DNA of 64,000 bases from CAYSPT01 sp964432985 (GTDB lineage Bacteria > Muiribacteriota > CAYSPT01): the NCBI GenBank assembly GCA_964432985.1, contig CAYSPT010000006.1:62001-126000 (forward strand). Reading direction: 5' to 3'. The stretch's first letter is position 1, and each line of letters opens with the position of its first letter. The notes beneath the pieces were generated by a model. That model saw nothing but the letters and a program-made list of their open reading frames with translations. It did not search any database and was not told the origin of the DNA. The position numbers and the translations under genes were made by a program. Shown piece after piece: positions 51,929 to 63,000 of the stretch.

Positions 51929-54900
51929 TCACTCCGATACATTAATAATTCGGATATCCGTCAGCCCGGTACTCCTCACCTTTGAGAGGTACACCACCCG
52001 GCTGCTTTCCGGTGTGAATCGGGGTGAGTGGTCGTCCTTGCCGATGTTGGCGGTGAGTTGGCTGAGACCGTTTTCGTCCTCCGTCGCACGTGCCTGTTCG
52101 GCAGTCACTCCCGCTTCGAGTCTGAGCGGTGCCTGAGCATCGATTATGAAAATTTCACGATCTCGGTCAACGGATGAAGCATCAATTTCGTTTTGGTTCG
52201 GGCTGACCGCGTTCCAGGTCCCACGGGAAACACGCAGGCTGGAGAAGGCCAGCAGCTCTTCGTCGGGACTGAGAGACGGATCGGAGTCATGGCCGTCTCC
52301 GCAGGTCATCAGGGCCGATTCCATCACCAGGGTGCCGGGTAAGGCGCCTGCGGCAACCGCCGTTTCGGTATCTACCTGAGGGGCGAAGCGCCAGATCTTT
52401 GCACGGTGAGAATGTGGTTTTACGGCTTTAGGCGATGAAGCGTAGATCATTCCGTTTTCGCTTGATCGGGCCAGGGCCAGGGCGCCCTGCCACTGTATGG
52501 GAGACCGGAGCCGTTTGGCGGTGAGCGTTCCCCGGGAGTTCTTTTCAAGAACCGCACTGGCCACGAACCGGTTCGACTGCATGGCTCCCACCCGCTCGGT
52601 CCCGGAAATAACCAGACAGGGAACGCGGTCCACCGTCCGCCACTGAAGCGAGCAGCGGGAGAGCCAGGCTCCGCTCAGCACCTCGATTTCTTCACCCACC
52701 GGCTGTGCTTCATCGTCCAGGGCCACCACCTTGACCGATCCTCCCCCGGACTCCTGGGCCACGTGGGCCAGCAGGTAGGTACCTTCGAATCCTATGACAT
52801 CCAGGGGGCAGACCGAGGCTGCCACCTCTGAAACTCCCGGCTGCCCGATCAAGAGCTTCACGGTCCCATCGGCCAGGTTCTTGCCCCATACCGCCCTGGA
52901 TCCCAGGTCGGTGGCACGCCACAGACCCTCGGTTTTCTGGGGGGGGGAAGCCATGTCGGAGAGGAACACAAGCCATTTCCCGTCGGGGCTGACGGTGGGA
53001 GAGAACTCTTCCGAACCCATGAAGGCGGCTACCTTATCGTAGCCGAAGCCGTCGAGCCCGATCCTCACGATGTCGGCATCGCCGTAGCTGTAGGTCACGA
53101 AATAGACGTCACCTCCGCCTCCGCTTCCGTCAGGGGTGGCCTGTATGAAAAGGTTCTCAGGCCGCTCGTCCACCTTTTCACCCGCGGCCAGCAGATCGCC
53201 TTCCTCCTTGTGCTCCGGTTTATACTCCCAGTAATTGACCGTGTCCAGGACGCTGTTGCCGCCTGCGTCCACCACCTCGAACTCGACACTGTAGGCGGTG
53301 TTTTCCACCAGGCTCTTCTCGTAGCCCAGGTAGTCGTGCAGGGGATCTCCCCTGGTTTCTCCCGAATCACCTCTCAGGACCACTGTGTGCCAGCCGCCGC
53401 CGTCGCCCAGGCGTAGACGGTTCTTTTCTTCATCGGAGAAGGTGTCAAGCGGTTGAAGCGGGGTCAGGGGGACTTCGATCCCGGTCCCGTCAACCAGTGA
53501 GGTAAACCTGATCATTTTATGGAGGAGAAAGTCTTCCCCCGGCACTGCGGAATCTCCGGACACCCAGCGTACCAGCACCGAGCCGTCGTCCCATCCCCCC
53601 TCCACGGGAGCCAGAAGGGTCACCGTGGGGTTGACCATATCCACCTCCACGGTTGTTCCCGACGGCTGACTCCGGTTATCCACCAAATCCGCCGCCATCA
53701 GGGAAACCGGAGCCGAGAAGACGCCGCTCACCCCCGAGGGGGTCACGTCGCACTTGTACTGTTTTGGTGGTCCCTCCTCGAGAAGCATGAGGCTGTTTTC
53801 ATAGGTGAAGGCGGGATTGAGGTCCGTTCCCTCGGCCCGGATATCCCTGACACCCGAAAGGGTGTCGCTGACCGAGCTTTCAGGCACGGTGATGATGGCC
53901 GGACTGGCTGCCGATACCGCCCGCTTCGCTATTCCCTCCCCGGGATAACCGGCGGGTTTCCACGTGAGGTAGTCGAGATCGATGGGGCCGGTGATCACCG
54001 GCGGTTCGGTGTCGGCCTTCAGGGCCAGGGGAACGGCGGCGGTGTTCCCGGCCTTGTCCAGGAGATAGATATGCCTGGTGCCTTCGTCTCCGGAAGCGGC
54101 CGGCACCGTGAAGAGAAGCTCACTTACAGTACTCGATCCGCTACCCGGCTCGTGAGGAGTGGCTGTCTGCCCGAAGGTCGTTTCCAGGGCGGCCAGGTAG
54201 AGGTTGAGGTCCGACCAGGAAGGCTTGAGCGCAACACTGATATCCTGCGACGGATTGTACCAGAGGGTACCACCGGCCCCCGGATCGGTTTCGTCCGATA
54301 ATGCCAGGGCGCACCGGCTATCGGGCGCAGATTCGACAGCCAGCCCGTTGACGGTTGGAGTAACCGTGTCGTGCAGGATGTCGGGGCTGTCGGCATGGGT
54401 TTCATTGCCCACATTGTCCCGGGAGTACATCCGGGCGAGCCTGATGATGCTTCCATCCTCGCTGCCGGGGCCGAATGTCAGGGCGGTTTGGGTGTATTCC
54501 ATCCACGTGCCGTCCTGGTTGGTGAACTCGTGGCTCCCCGCCCGCAGCAGCTTCGACCAGTAGGCGTTTAACGGGAGGCCGCTTCCGCCGCCGTCGTTCC
54601 AGTTGTACCAGGCAAGCGAGACTTCATTTGAACGGTAGAACCAGTCGTCGGGACCGGCCGGCAGCTGAATCGCGTTGGGGTATCCGGGCAGGATTACATC
54701 CGATTCCGAAGTCAGGGCAGGTCGATTTCCAGTGGGTGCAGTGATGTCGATATGGAAGGTGATATCCGTTGTGGTCTGGTTCCCTGCCTGGTCCTCGCAG
54801 GTGATGGTCACCGGATGGGAGTACAATGCCGACTCCGGGACGGTGTAAGTCAGCACCCATCCGCCGGCCCCATCGTCGTCCTTCACCGGACCTCCTCCGA

Positions 54901-56704
54901 AAGCGGCTGATCCCGTCACGTTCGATGGAAAATCATCAAACCAGTCGACGGTGACGGTCATGGTCTGGTTTTCTCCGCCGTTTTTCGGGTTGACCCAGTA
55001 GGCTTTGGGACCAGCGAAATAGTCTTTGGCGGTGGGATACCCGTTGAGGGGGAAATCTTCCGTTCCCGGGTAAAACCGCCCGGGGACAGTGGAGCTGATC
55101 TCCACCGACTCAATCAGCGGCGCCGTGCTATCGAATTCCTGCAGCTCATCCAGGGTAAAGACCTTCGTACGGGCGTAGCCGATCCGTTCGTTTCCCTCGT
55201 CATCGTCACCCCGGTACCACATCTTGTAGACCCCTTCATCCAGGATGACGCTGGGACTTGAGATCAGGCGGCTGTCGAAAGCGCCTTCGGCGCCCGTGGT
55301 AAGGGTGGCGCCGTCTTCCTGGTAACCCGTTACGTTCGTCCAGTTCCTGCCGTCGGAGGAGTAGGCGAATCCGATGGCGTCCCACTTACTGTCTCTCAGC
55401 GCGCTGTACCACATCAGGAAGTAGCCGTTTCGGTAGATCACCCGGGGGCCGTTTACCTCGTCGGTCGCGAAATCGGGATCCATGCCGTGCCAGAGGACGG
55501 AACCGGCCGGCCCGTCGCCGTAATGTTTCGTCCAGTTGACACCGTCGCCGGAGGTGGCGTACCCGATATCCCACCCGTCGTCGTCCCTGCCGCCGAACCA
55601 CATGTGGCAGGTCTGGTCGACTTTCACCACCCAGGGTGTGCCAACCCTGTCGCTGTCAAACCGGTCTGAGGGGCCGGTGGTGAGTGCCTGTATAACCGAG
55701 TTGGAGATCCAGTTAAGGCCGGTTGAGTCGGAGGACACCGCGGTCAAGATCTCCGGGGCGTCAGCCCAATACAGCCGGTATTGGCCGCCGTCTTCTATTA
55801 CGCAGGGGTACCGGATCCCCTCACCGGCAACGAAGATGCTGCCGCCGGTTCCCTGTCCTTCGTATTTCGTCCACTGGATCCCGTCGGTGGAATCCGCGTA
55901 CCCGAGCCGCCACCGGTTATCGTTGTCCCCGACATACCACATTTTGTAGCCGTCGACGTCCTTGATAACACACGGATCGTGGACCCGGATACCGTCGAAC
56001 CGCCCGGCGGTGGGCTCCAGTACAGGGTTGATCGGGAACTTGTGCCAGGCCTGCGGATTGATTTCGGGCGGTGCCCACCATTTTGGTTGTGAATCCTTAC
56101 TGTCATTATCCGTCAAACGGATCAGACTGGTGCCGTCCAGATCAGTTATATATATTTCGAAGCTCCCATCTCTGTCGGAGACGAAGGCAATCTTCGCCCC
56201 GTCCGGAGAAAAGCTGGGGATAACATCACTAGCATTGTTGTCCGTTACTCTCGTCTGGTTCGATCCGTTGGAATCCATTGTAAATATTTCATAATTACTA
56301 TAACTGCCCCGGGTGAAGGCTATCTTTGTGCCATCAGGAGAAAAACCGGGATAAGAATCGTAAATAAACATTAGCGTCACATTGGCCGGGTTCGATCCGT
56401 CCGAATCCATTACGTGGATTTCGCTGTTTCCATCTCTGTCGGAGGCGAAAGCAATTTTTGTTCCGTCCGGAGAAAAGCTGGAATGGTCATCCCAAGCACT
56501 ATTGTTAGTCACATTGATCTGGTTCGCCCCGTCCGAATCCATTATGTATATTTCGTAGTTTCCATCTCTGTCGGAGGTGAAGGCTATCTTTGTCCCGTCC
56601 GGAGAAAAGCTGGGAGAGAAATCCCGGGCATTGTTTTTCGTCACGTTCACCGGGTTCGATCCGTCCGAATCCATTACGTATATTTCCTCATTCCCGTCTC
56701 TGTT
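51929..56704 (-). CDS. Giant modular surface protein, C-terminal part (3' of assembly gap)
   Basis: This is the 3' half (about 1592 codons) of a gene interrupted by an N run. It opens within PD40 blades of 44 residues (FSPDGTKIAFTSDRDGNYEI and similar, four to five copies to residue about 215). A five-bladed GH43/GH32-like propeller follows (VHDPCVIKDVDGYKMWYVGD, then STDGIQWTKY), to about residue 510, without recognisable catalytic acids. Ig-like and other beta domains follow (VTITCEDQAGNQTTTDITFH). The last 480 residues are another PD40-type propeller (FSPTVSPDGKWLVFLSD, DSDPSLSPDEELLAFSS, HSPRFTPESSRVVYLSK). It reads into the gap without a stop. Removing the duplicated 55 bp and the Ns joins it in frame to the 56805-64000 part. 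Confidence 0.88.
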   Translation of the reverse strand, partial: NRDGNEEIYVMDSDGSNPVNVTKNNARDFSPSFSPDGTKIAFTSDRDGNYEIYIMDSDGANQINVTNNSAWDDHSSFSPDGTKIAFASDRDGNSEIHVMDSDGSNPANVTLMFIYDSYPGFSPDGTKIAFTRGSYSNYEIFTMDSNGSNQTRVTDNNASDVIPSFSPDGAKIAFVSDRDGSFEIYITDLDGTSLIRLTDNDSKDSQPKWWAPPEINPQAWHKFPINPVLEPTAGRFDGIRVHDPCVIKDVDGYKMWYVGDNDNRWRLGYADSTDGIQWTKYEGQGTGGSIFVAGEGIRYPCVIEDGGQYRLYWADAPEILTAVSSDSTGLNWISNSVIQALTTGPSDRFDSDRVGTPWVVKVDQTCHMWFGGRDDDGWDIGYATSGDGVNWTKHYGDGPAGSVLWHGMDPDFATDEVNGPRVIYRNGYFLMWYSALRDSKWDAIGFAYSSDGRNWTNVTGYQEDGATLTTGAEGAFDSRLISSPSVILDEGVYKMWYRGDDDEGNERIGYARTKVFTLDELQEFDSTAPLIESVEISSTVPGRFYPGTEDFPLNGYPTAKDYFAGPKAYWVNPKNGGENQTMTVTVDWFDDFPSNVTGSAAFGGGPVKDDDGAGGWVLTYTVPESALYSHPVTITCEDQAGNQTTTDITFHIDITAPTGNRPALTSESDVILPGYPNAIQLPAGPDDWFYRSNEVSLAWYNWNDGGGSGLPLNAYWSKLLRAGSHEFTNQDGTWMEYTQTALTFGPGSEDGSIIRLARMYSRDNVGNETHADSPDILHDTVTPTVNGLAVESAPDSRCALALSDETDPGAGGTLWYNPSQDISVALKPSWSDLNLYLAALETTFGQTATPHEPGSGSSTVSELLFTVPAASGDEGTRHIYLLDKAGNTAAVPLALKADTEPPVITGPIDLDYLTWKPAGYPGEGIAKRAVSAASPAIITVPESSVSDTLSGVRDIRAEGTDLNPAFTYENSLMLLEEGPPKQYKCDVTPSGVSGVFSAPVSLMAADLVDNRSQPSGTTVEVDMVNPTVTLLAPVEGGWDDGSVLVRWVSGDSAVPGEDFLLHKMIRFTSLVDGTGIEVPLTPLQPLDTFSDEEKNRLRLGDGGGWHTVVLRGDSGETRGDPLHDYLGYEKSLVENTAYSVEFEVVDAGGNSVLDTVNYWEYKPEHKEEGDLLAAGEKVDERPENLFIQATPDGSGGGGDVYFVTYSYGDADIVRIGLDGFGYDKVAAFMGSEEFSPTVSPDGKWLVFLSDMASPPQKTEGLWRATDLGSRAVWGKNLADGTVKLLIGQPGVSEVAASVCPLDVIGFEGTYLLAHVAQESGGGSVKVVALDDEAQPVGEEIEVLSGAWLSRCSLQWRTVDRVPCLVISGTERVGAMQSNRFVASAVLEKNSRGTLTAKRLRSPIQWQGALALARSSENGMIYASSPKAVKPHSHRAKIWRFAPQVDTETAVAAGALPGTLVMESALMTCGDGHDSDPSLSPDEELLAFSSLRVSRGTWNAVSPNQNEIDASSVDRDREIFIIDAQAPLRLEAGVTAEQARATEDENGLSQLTANIGKDDHSPRFTPESSRVVYLSKVRSTGLTDIRIINVSE

Positions 56705-57015
56705 NNNNNNNNNNNNNNNNNNNNNNNNNNNNNNNNNNNNNNNNNNNNNNNNNNNNNNNNNNNNNNNNNNNNNNNNNNNNNNNNNNNNNNNNNNNNNNNN
56801 NNNNCCGGGTTCGATCCGTCCGAATCCATTACGTATATTTCCTCATTCCCGTCTCTGTTTGTGGTGAAGGCTATCTTCGTCCCGTCAGGAGAGAGACAGG
56901 GCGATTTATCGGACGCTCCGTTATCAGTTAGTCTGGTTTGATTGGCGCCGTCGGCATCCATTATGTAAATCTCTTCGTTACCGTCGCGATCGCTCCAGAA
57001 CACTATCTTGGGCGT
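56090..57015 (-). repeat. 132-bp tandem repeats encoding PD40 blades
   Basis: The motif CCGTCCGGAGAAAAGCTGG recurs at 56463 and 56595, exactly 132 bases apart, with further diverged copies to either side. Each unit encodes one 44-residue blade. The repeats surround the N gap and probably caused it. Confidence 0.88.
56705..56804. other. 100-N scaffold gap flanked by an identical 55-bp sequence
   Basis: The 55 bases before the gap (56650-56704) are identical to the 55 bases after it (56805-56859). This is the signature of two contigs that share one k-mer of 55 in a de Bruijn assembly and were scaffolded with a fixed 100-N filler. The true distance is unknown and may be negative. Confidence 0.92.
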
Positions 57016-60000
57016 GGTCATGTCGAGATAGGGGTGCTCTTCGTACTGGCGGCAGTTGATGGTGACGGAGGACAGGATGGGCGGCACCTGGGGAGTGATG
57101 TTTTCCAGGATGGCCTTGTACTGCAGCCAGCGGTGCCCGTGGTGGGCCGGGTTGACAGGGACGTACCAGGAGGAGGCGGAGCCTGCCAGCATTGTAGAGG
57201 AGTAAGCCTCGGCGATCTGGTCGGCGGAGCGGGCGTAGCTGTAGATCTTGAACTCGTCGATGACCGAATCGGCCTCGTGAAAGTCGCCCTGAACCTGGTT
57301 GTAGGTCCCGATATACATGGTCTGAAGCGGTATCAGATCGAGTTTCACGCTCCATTGATTCTTCTGCACACCGTCAAGGTACACGGCAAAATCGGCGTCG
57401 GAATCATCGGAATTGACCTTATTCCAGGTAGCGGCCAGGTGATGCCACTCCCCGGTCTTCCAGCCGGCCGTCGATCCGCCAATCGCTGTTTCTCCCTGTG
57501 TATCGCCTTTTACCCAGAGCATTACCTGGTTTAACAACGAGGTGCGATAGAGCATGAGACCTTTTAAAGTGCCCTGCTCATAGGTCCCAAGGAGGAAGAA
57601 AGTATAGGTGTCGGAGGCTGTCGCGGGGTCCCAGCGGGGTTTGATCCACATCTCGATGGTTCCGGCGTCGGCGTTGAAATTTCCGTCCGTGGGATAGCCC
57701 AGGCTCGCTCCTTCGGGGAAATACGCCCCCCGGCCATGTTTACCCGGCTCGAAGACGACCCCTGAGGCCAGACCGTCCTCCCCGTGCTCTCCCTGCACGT
57801 CATTCTCGAACCGACAGTGAAGGAGATTGCCCTCCTTCGCTCCGGTAGTCCGGTCATCGGTGGCCGTGTAACAGAGGTTTGAAATCCGGAAATTGTCCAC
57901 CATAACCTTGCTCGCGCTGGAATAATTGGCCATACTTTCGAGCTTTATCTCGGTGTCCTTATAGGGAGGGGAGTAGGTAAACGATACGACCTGTTCTCCA
58001 TCGAGAAACGCCTGGATGGTTTCACCGTCGACGGATAGCTTCATGTTATACCAGGTATTCGCCTGCTTCGGCTGGTTGGTGACGTTGATGAATTCTTTCT
58101 GATTGTCTGGATGTTCAGCAACAAAAAACCTGTAACCGTTGTTTTGAACCTGGAACATGATGCGTCCGCTGGTGCCGGCTTCGTTGATCCTGAATCCCAT
58201 CTTCCAGTAATTGTCCTTGGCATAATCCAGGTTGTTGAAATCCGCTTCCAGGACGTAGGGAATGGTGTATACATCTTTCAAGAGCAGGTGGGGATTATAA
58301 TATGAGCCATTTCCGAGTATGAGTTTCTTGTTCTCGGTATCTGCGTAACCGGTATAATTCCACACGTGGGTGTTGTTGAAAGCGAACCGGTCTTCGAAGA
58401 TGAGCGAACCCAACCAGGGGCCCCAGGCATCGGGCTCTGCGACGGGATCTACCTCCGGCGGCGCCGAGCGCAAGGCGATCTTCACACCGGGATTGACGGT
58501 GCCGGTCAGCCGGGCGATCTCTTCGGAGGTGAGCGCCCGCTTGTAGATGGCCACTTCGTCGATCAATCCGTCGAAGTAAAGTGGAGCATTGGGATGTGAG
58601 CCCACCGCGGTTTTAACCGATGAGGGGGTCTGTATGGTATTGGTTTCGGTGCCGGAGTTCATCAGGATTCCGTTGTGATAGATTTTCAACTCGTCCGTGT
58701 TCTCTTCCACCGTGAAAGCGAGATGATACCATTGGTTGGCGGTGAAGGACCCCGCCGAAAGAAGATTATGACTGCCAGCGGCGCTGAACTTGACGCCGTA
58801 AAATCCGTCAGATCCGTTATACAAGGCTATTTCATCGAGACCCCCGGCGTGATAACCGGCAATGGACCGGTGGGTGCCGTCATTGGAATCGAACCGGGGA
58901 TAGAACCACACCATAAAGGTCAGGGAACCGGTAACTAAATTCGGATTTTTGGGCGCGTTGTCCGCCAGAACATAGCTGTTGGTACCGTTGAAATCAAGAC
59001 ATTGCCCGAATCTCCCCCCGGTAAACACCGCGTTTTGCACGCTGCCGTGATACCCGTGTCCGCTGGAGTCCGTCCCGTCACCATCGAAGCGCCACAGAAT
59101 TACGGTGGATTCATCAACCTGCGGTTCCAGTGGTTTTGAGGGACTTACCCAGGAGAGGGTGGAAAAATGGGTCCGGTCTTCCCCACCGTTCCAGCCGCCA
59201 GTGTCTACGGGGGCCGATTTAACACTGCTTACGGGATGATAAGCTCCGGCCAGGCTGGCGATCTCGCTATCCTCGAGAACCCTGCTGTAAAGGGAAACTT
59301 CGTCCAGGGTGCAGTGGGCAAAAGTCCCGGCATCGGGGTCCGAGCCCAGAGCCCAGGGGCAGGAGGAGGCTGTTTTTTCCGCCGTGATCGAGCTTGCCAG
59401 AATCCCGTCGACGAAAAGCCTGGCAGTCGAACCGTCGAAGGTCCCCGCCAGGTGATACCAGGTATCTTTCTCAATGGGGGCATCGCCGACAGCGGCGTAA
59501 ACCTGCCCGCCGCCGGTCCAGAGCGCCCATTTTCCCCGTTGCAGCATCAGGGCGTAGCCTTCCCCGCCGCTGAGGTTCCCGGCGATGTAGTACTCCGTTT
59601 CAGGCAGGAAATCGTGGATTTTTACGTGGGCGCTGAGGGTAAAGTGCTGGGGCCGGAGCAGATCATCACCGGCCATGTAGATGAGATCATCAAGGCCGTC
59701 AAAGTAGTAGCACCCGCCCCAGACTCCTTCGCTGGCCCGATGGGTAGCCCCCATGACGGTGCCGCCAAAACCGTTCATGCTATGGTCCGAAGCATTATCA
59801 GTGAAGGGCCAGTAGCCGACCAGGCCGCCGGTGATGTCGTTCTCGCCAACTAGGTGCCGCACCGGCATGAGATAAGCCCCGGGAGCGACGACGGTGGCCG
59901 AGCCGTTGGAATCTTTCGTTACCGAGTCGAACCATTCCATGGCTGTCTGCATGGTTTGCAGCGTGTATGGTGCCTCTTCCCGCGGACCGGTCCAGGTGGT

Positions 60001-63000
60001 TTGGATGGCCGGTTTGATCGAGGCAGGATCAGCCGGCGGGACATAGGCAACCTTAATTGTCGGCCAGGTTCCCGCGACGCCGAGGGGCATCGGTACCTGG
60101 GCGGTGACGGTGGTGGTGTTCTCGAACAGTTTGATGTCCGTGGTCCACAAATCGTCAGCGGGAACCTCCGTGACATCAAAGGCAGTATCAGACATACCGT
60201 CAGCAACCAGGTACAGGTCGTTGAGGCTGCCGTCGCCGGTGCCGGTCAGGGTAACTTTGTCGTTGACAAACACCGGGGGCGGTGGGGCAATGGTTAGCAA
60301 AGGCGATTTCGGTCTTACCCGCACCAGGTAGTCGCTGTAGACGTACAACGGCGGATTGATGCCGTCGTCGATCCGAGCGTACAGATAGTAGCTGCCGGAG
60401 GGAATCGGGGTGGTATCCCAGGTGTAGGAGGTGACGGATTTCCCCTGTACCCGGGGTTCGAGCGCGGCTATGGATTCGATCTCATCCTTCGACAAGGCAC
60501 GATCGAACACCATCACTTCATCGATTACTCCTATGAAGTGCTCACCGTTGATACCAGGGTTATAGCCGATGGCCAGGGGTACGGCGCTGGAGCCGGTGGT
60601 TGGTACGGACCGCAGGTATCTGTTTTTCCCGTCGACAAACAGCTCTAATAAACCATCCCGGTATACCAGGGCCAGATGGGTCCATTGCTCGAGGGTTATA
60701 GAGACACCGGTTGGCTGGATATTTCCTCCGGTAACGAAGCCCCATTGGTCCGCGGCGATGAACAGCCCCCGGTTGTAGCACCCGAAATGGTCATTGTTGG
60801 AAAAGATCTGCCGGGTGGGATTCCCCATGGCCCGGGGCAGCACCCAGGCCATCATGGTAAGCTCGGTGAATTTATCGCTCCCGATATCGAGCGGGGTGGA
60901 GACATGGTCGTTGCCGTCAAACTCGTAGGCCTGGCCGATGTAACCGCCGGTCACAACGGGGCCGTGGACGGTGCCGTCATTTCCGTGGCCGCTGGAATCC
61001 AGGGCGGAGTCCTCGAACTGCCACTGGGCAAGCGTGGTTTTATCGGGGGTGATGTCACCCAGCAGCGCCGTTCCGTTGAAGTCTTCCCTGTCCTCGTCGT
61101 AGTAAAGGGCCACCAGGGGATTGTCATCGGGATCGGTTACGGACCACTCAATGGTGTAAGCGGGAGAATCCGAGGTGGTGATATCGTTTAAGCCATCGGG
61201 CTCGGTGAAGGCGAGGGAGGGCCAGGCGCCGGCTGAGGTGGTGGCCAGGTGCAGGCCGGATGAAGTGTCGTCGTTCGTGTAATACCAGGCCCGGTAGATC
61301 CCGCTCCCGCTGTGCAGGACGGTGATTAGCGCTGCATCGTCCACCTGCTGGCCTGTGTTGTCATAGAGCAGGAACGGGTCTTCCGTCGTCCAGTTCTCGG
61401 CATCCGGTGACCGGGCGCTTCTGCGGGTCACCTTCCCTTTGTAAAGGGTGGAAAAGACCATCAGATACCCGTCTGCGTCTTCGGTGACCACGCAGCTGTT
61501 GATGGGATGAGATACCGCGTTGTTGATTGAGGATATCTTGCGTGCGGTAGACCAGGTCACCCCGTCGCTGGAGGTAGCGTAGGAGGGCAAACCCGCCCAG
61601 GTGAAATACATGAGATACCGGCCGTCCTTCTTGATGACGCAGGGGCTTTCCGCAGAGGGAAATTTTTGAGAGTGGCCTGTCCAGGTTATCCCGTCGGGGG
61701 AGACGGCATACCGCACTTCGCTTTTGCTGCTCGTCACCACCGAGTACCATATCCTGTAGCTGCCGTCTTCCGTGATTACCCAGGGTCTGACCGGGGTATC
61801 GGAGGACGAGCTGTCGTCGATGGAAATGACGGGGTTGCCGCCGTATTTCGTCCACTGCACGCCGTTGGGGGATTCGGCCAGGCCGATATGCTGGGAGGAG
61901 AGCCCGTCGTGGGCGGTGTACCACATTTTGTAACCGGTCCCCTCCTGCAGTACGCAGGAAGCGGTGAGGGCGGCGCCGTCCCATTCGTGCGAGCGGCCCG
62001 CTGCCAGCACCGGGTCCACGGGAGCCCGCCGCCAGACGAGCTTTTTCACGGTGACCTGGCCGGGGCTGATGGACCGGCGGGATTGGTGCACGGTATCGTC
62101 GATGACCGCCAGGATGTGATACGAGCCGGAATTAATACCGGCGGTGTCCCATACATAAGCGTCGGCGGGATCGTCTTCCGAAAGGGGCGCCGCGGTAATC
62201 AACGGTTCTTCGGATTCCAGCTCACCGGCGCCGCTTGAGATGAGCAGCGAGTGAACCAGGGCACGGGCTTCGCTGCCATAGGTGTCTTTTTCGCCCATGA
62301 GCAGGTAGTCACCGCCGGGGCCATCGTCCACCAGGGAGAGGGCCAGCGGCGCGGCCTCCATCAGGGTGGTTCCGTTTTCGTTGGTAAGAGAACACCGGTA
62401 ACTTTCATCGCTCTTGCTCACCGTGAACGTCAGTGTCCTCGACGGTTCGGCATAGGAAACGGCGGTCGGCGCGGCGGCGAAGGGCAGGGGAGTCCATTGG
62501 GTGCCGTCCCAGTAGGACCCGGAAGCCCCGGCGGAGTATGTGAGCAGGTACTCCCCGGTGCCCGCCAGCAGCCTGAGCTTGTTTTTCCAGGCGGTGGGAG
62601 TGGCGCCTTCGTCAAGGGCAACGGAGAAATCTCCCTGGAGTACCGAGAACTCCATTTCGAGCCGGTACTGGCCGGGCAGGGTATCGTTCAGGTAGCAGTA
62701 AGCGGTGGCTTTGGCCTTGCGGGTTGTATCCAGCTCCAGGCTGCCGTCGGTCTCGCTGATCCGCCCGTACCCGTTGGTCACGGCGGCCAGGCGGCGGTCC
62801 AGGGCCCCGTCGTTGAATTCGTCGGTGAACCAGATCCGGTCGGTGTAGTAGAGGTTGATCCCGGCGTCGGAATCGGGATCGCTGTCGGTCCACTGGATAG
62901 TGTACGCGGATGTGTCGGTGGTGGTTTCGTCGTCGGTCCCGTCGGGCTCGGTGAGGGTGATGGAGGGCCGCTCGTAGTCGTGGAGCATGATCTCCCTGAT

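Noticed and set aside
56674..56804. Stop codon soon after the N run as a true gene end, giving two separate giant genes
   Set aside because: The shift results from the arbitrary 100-N filler. Collapsing the identical 55-bp flanks restores one frame.
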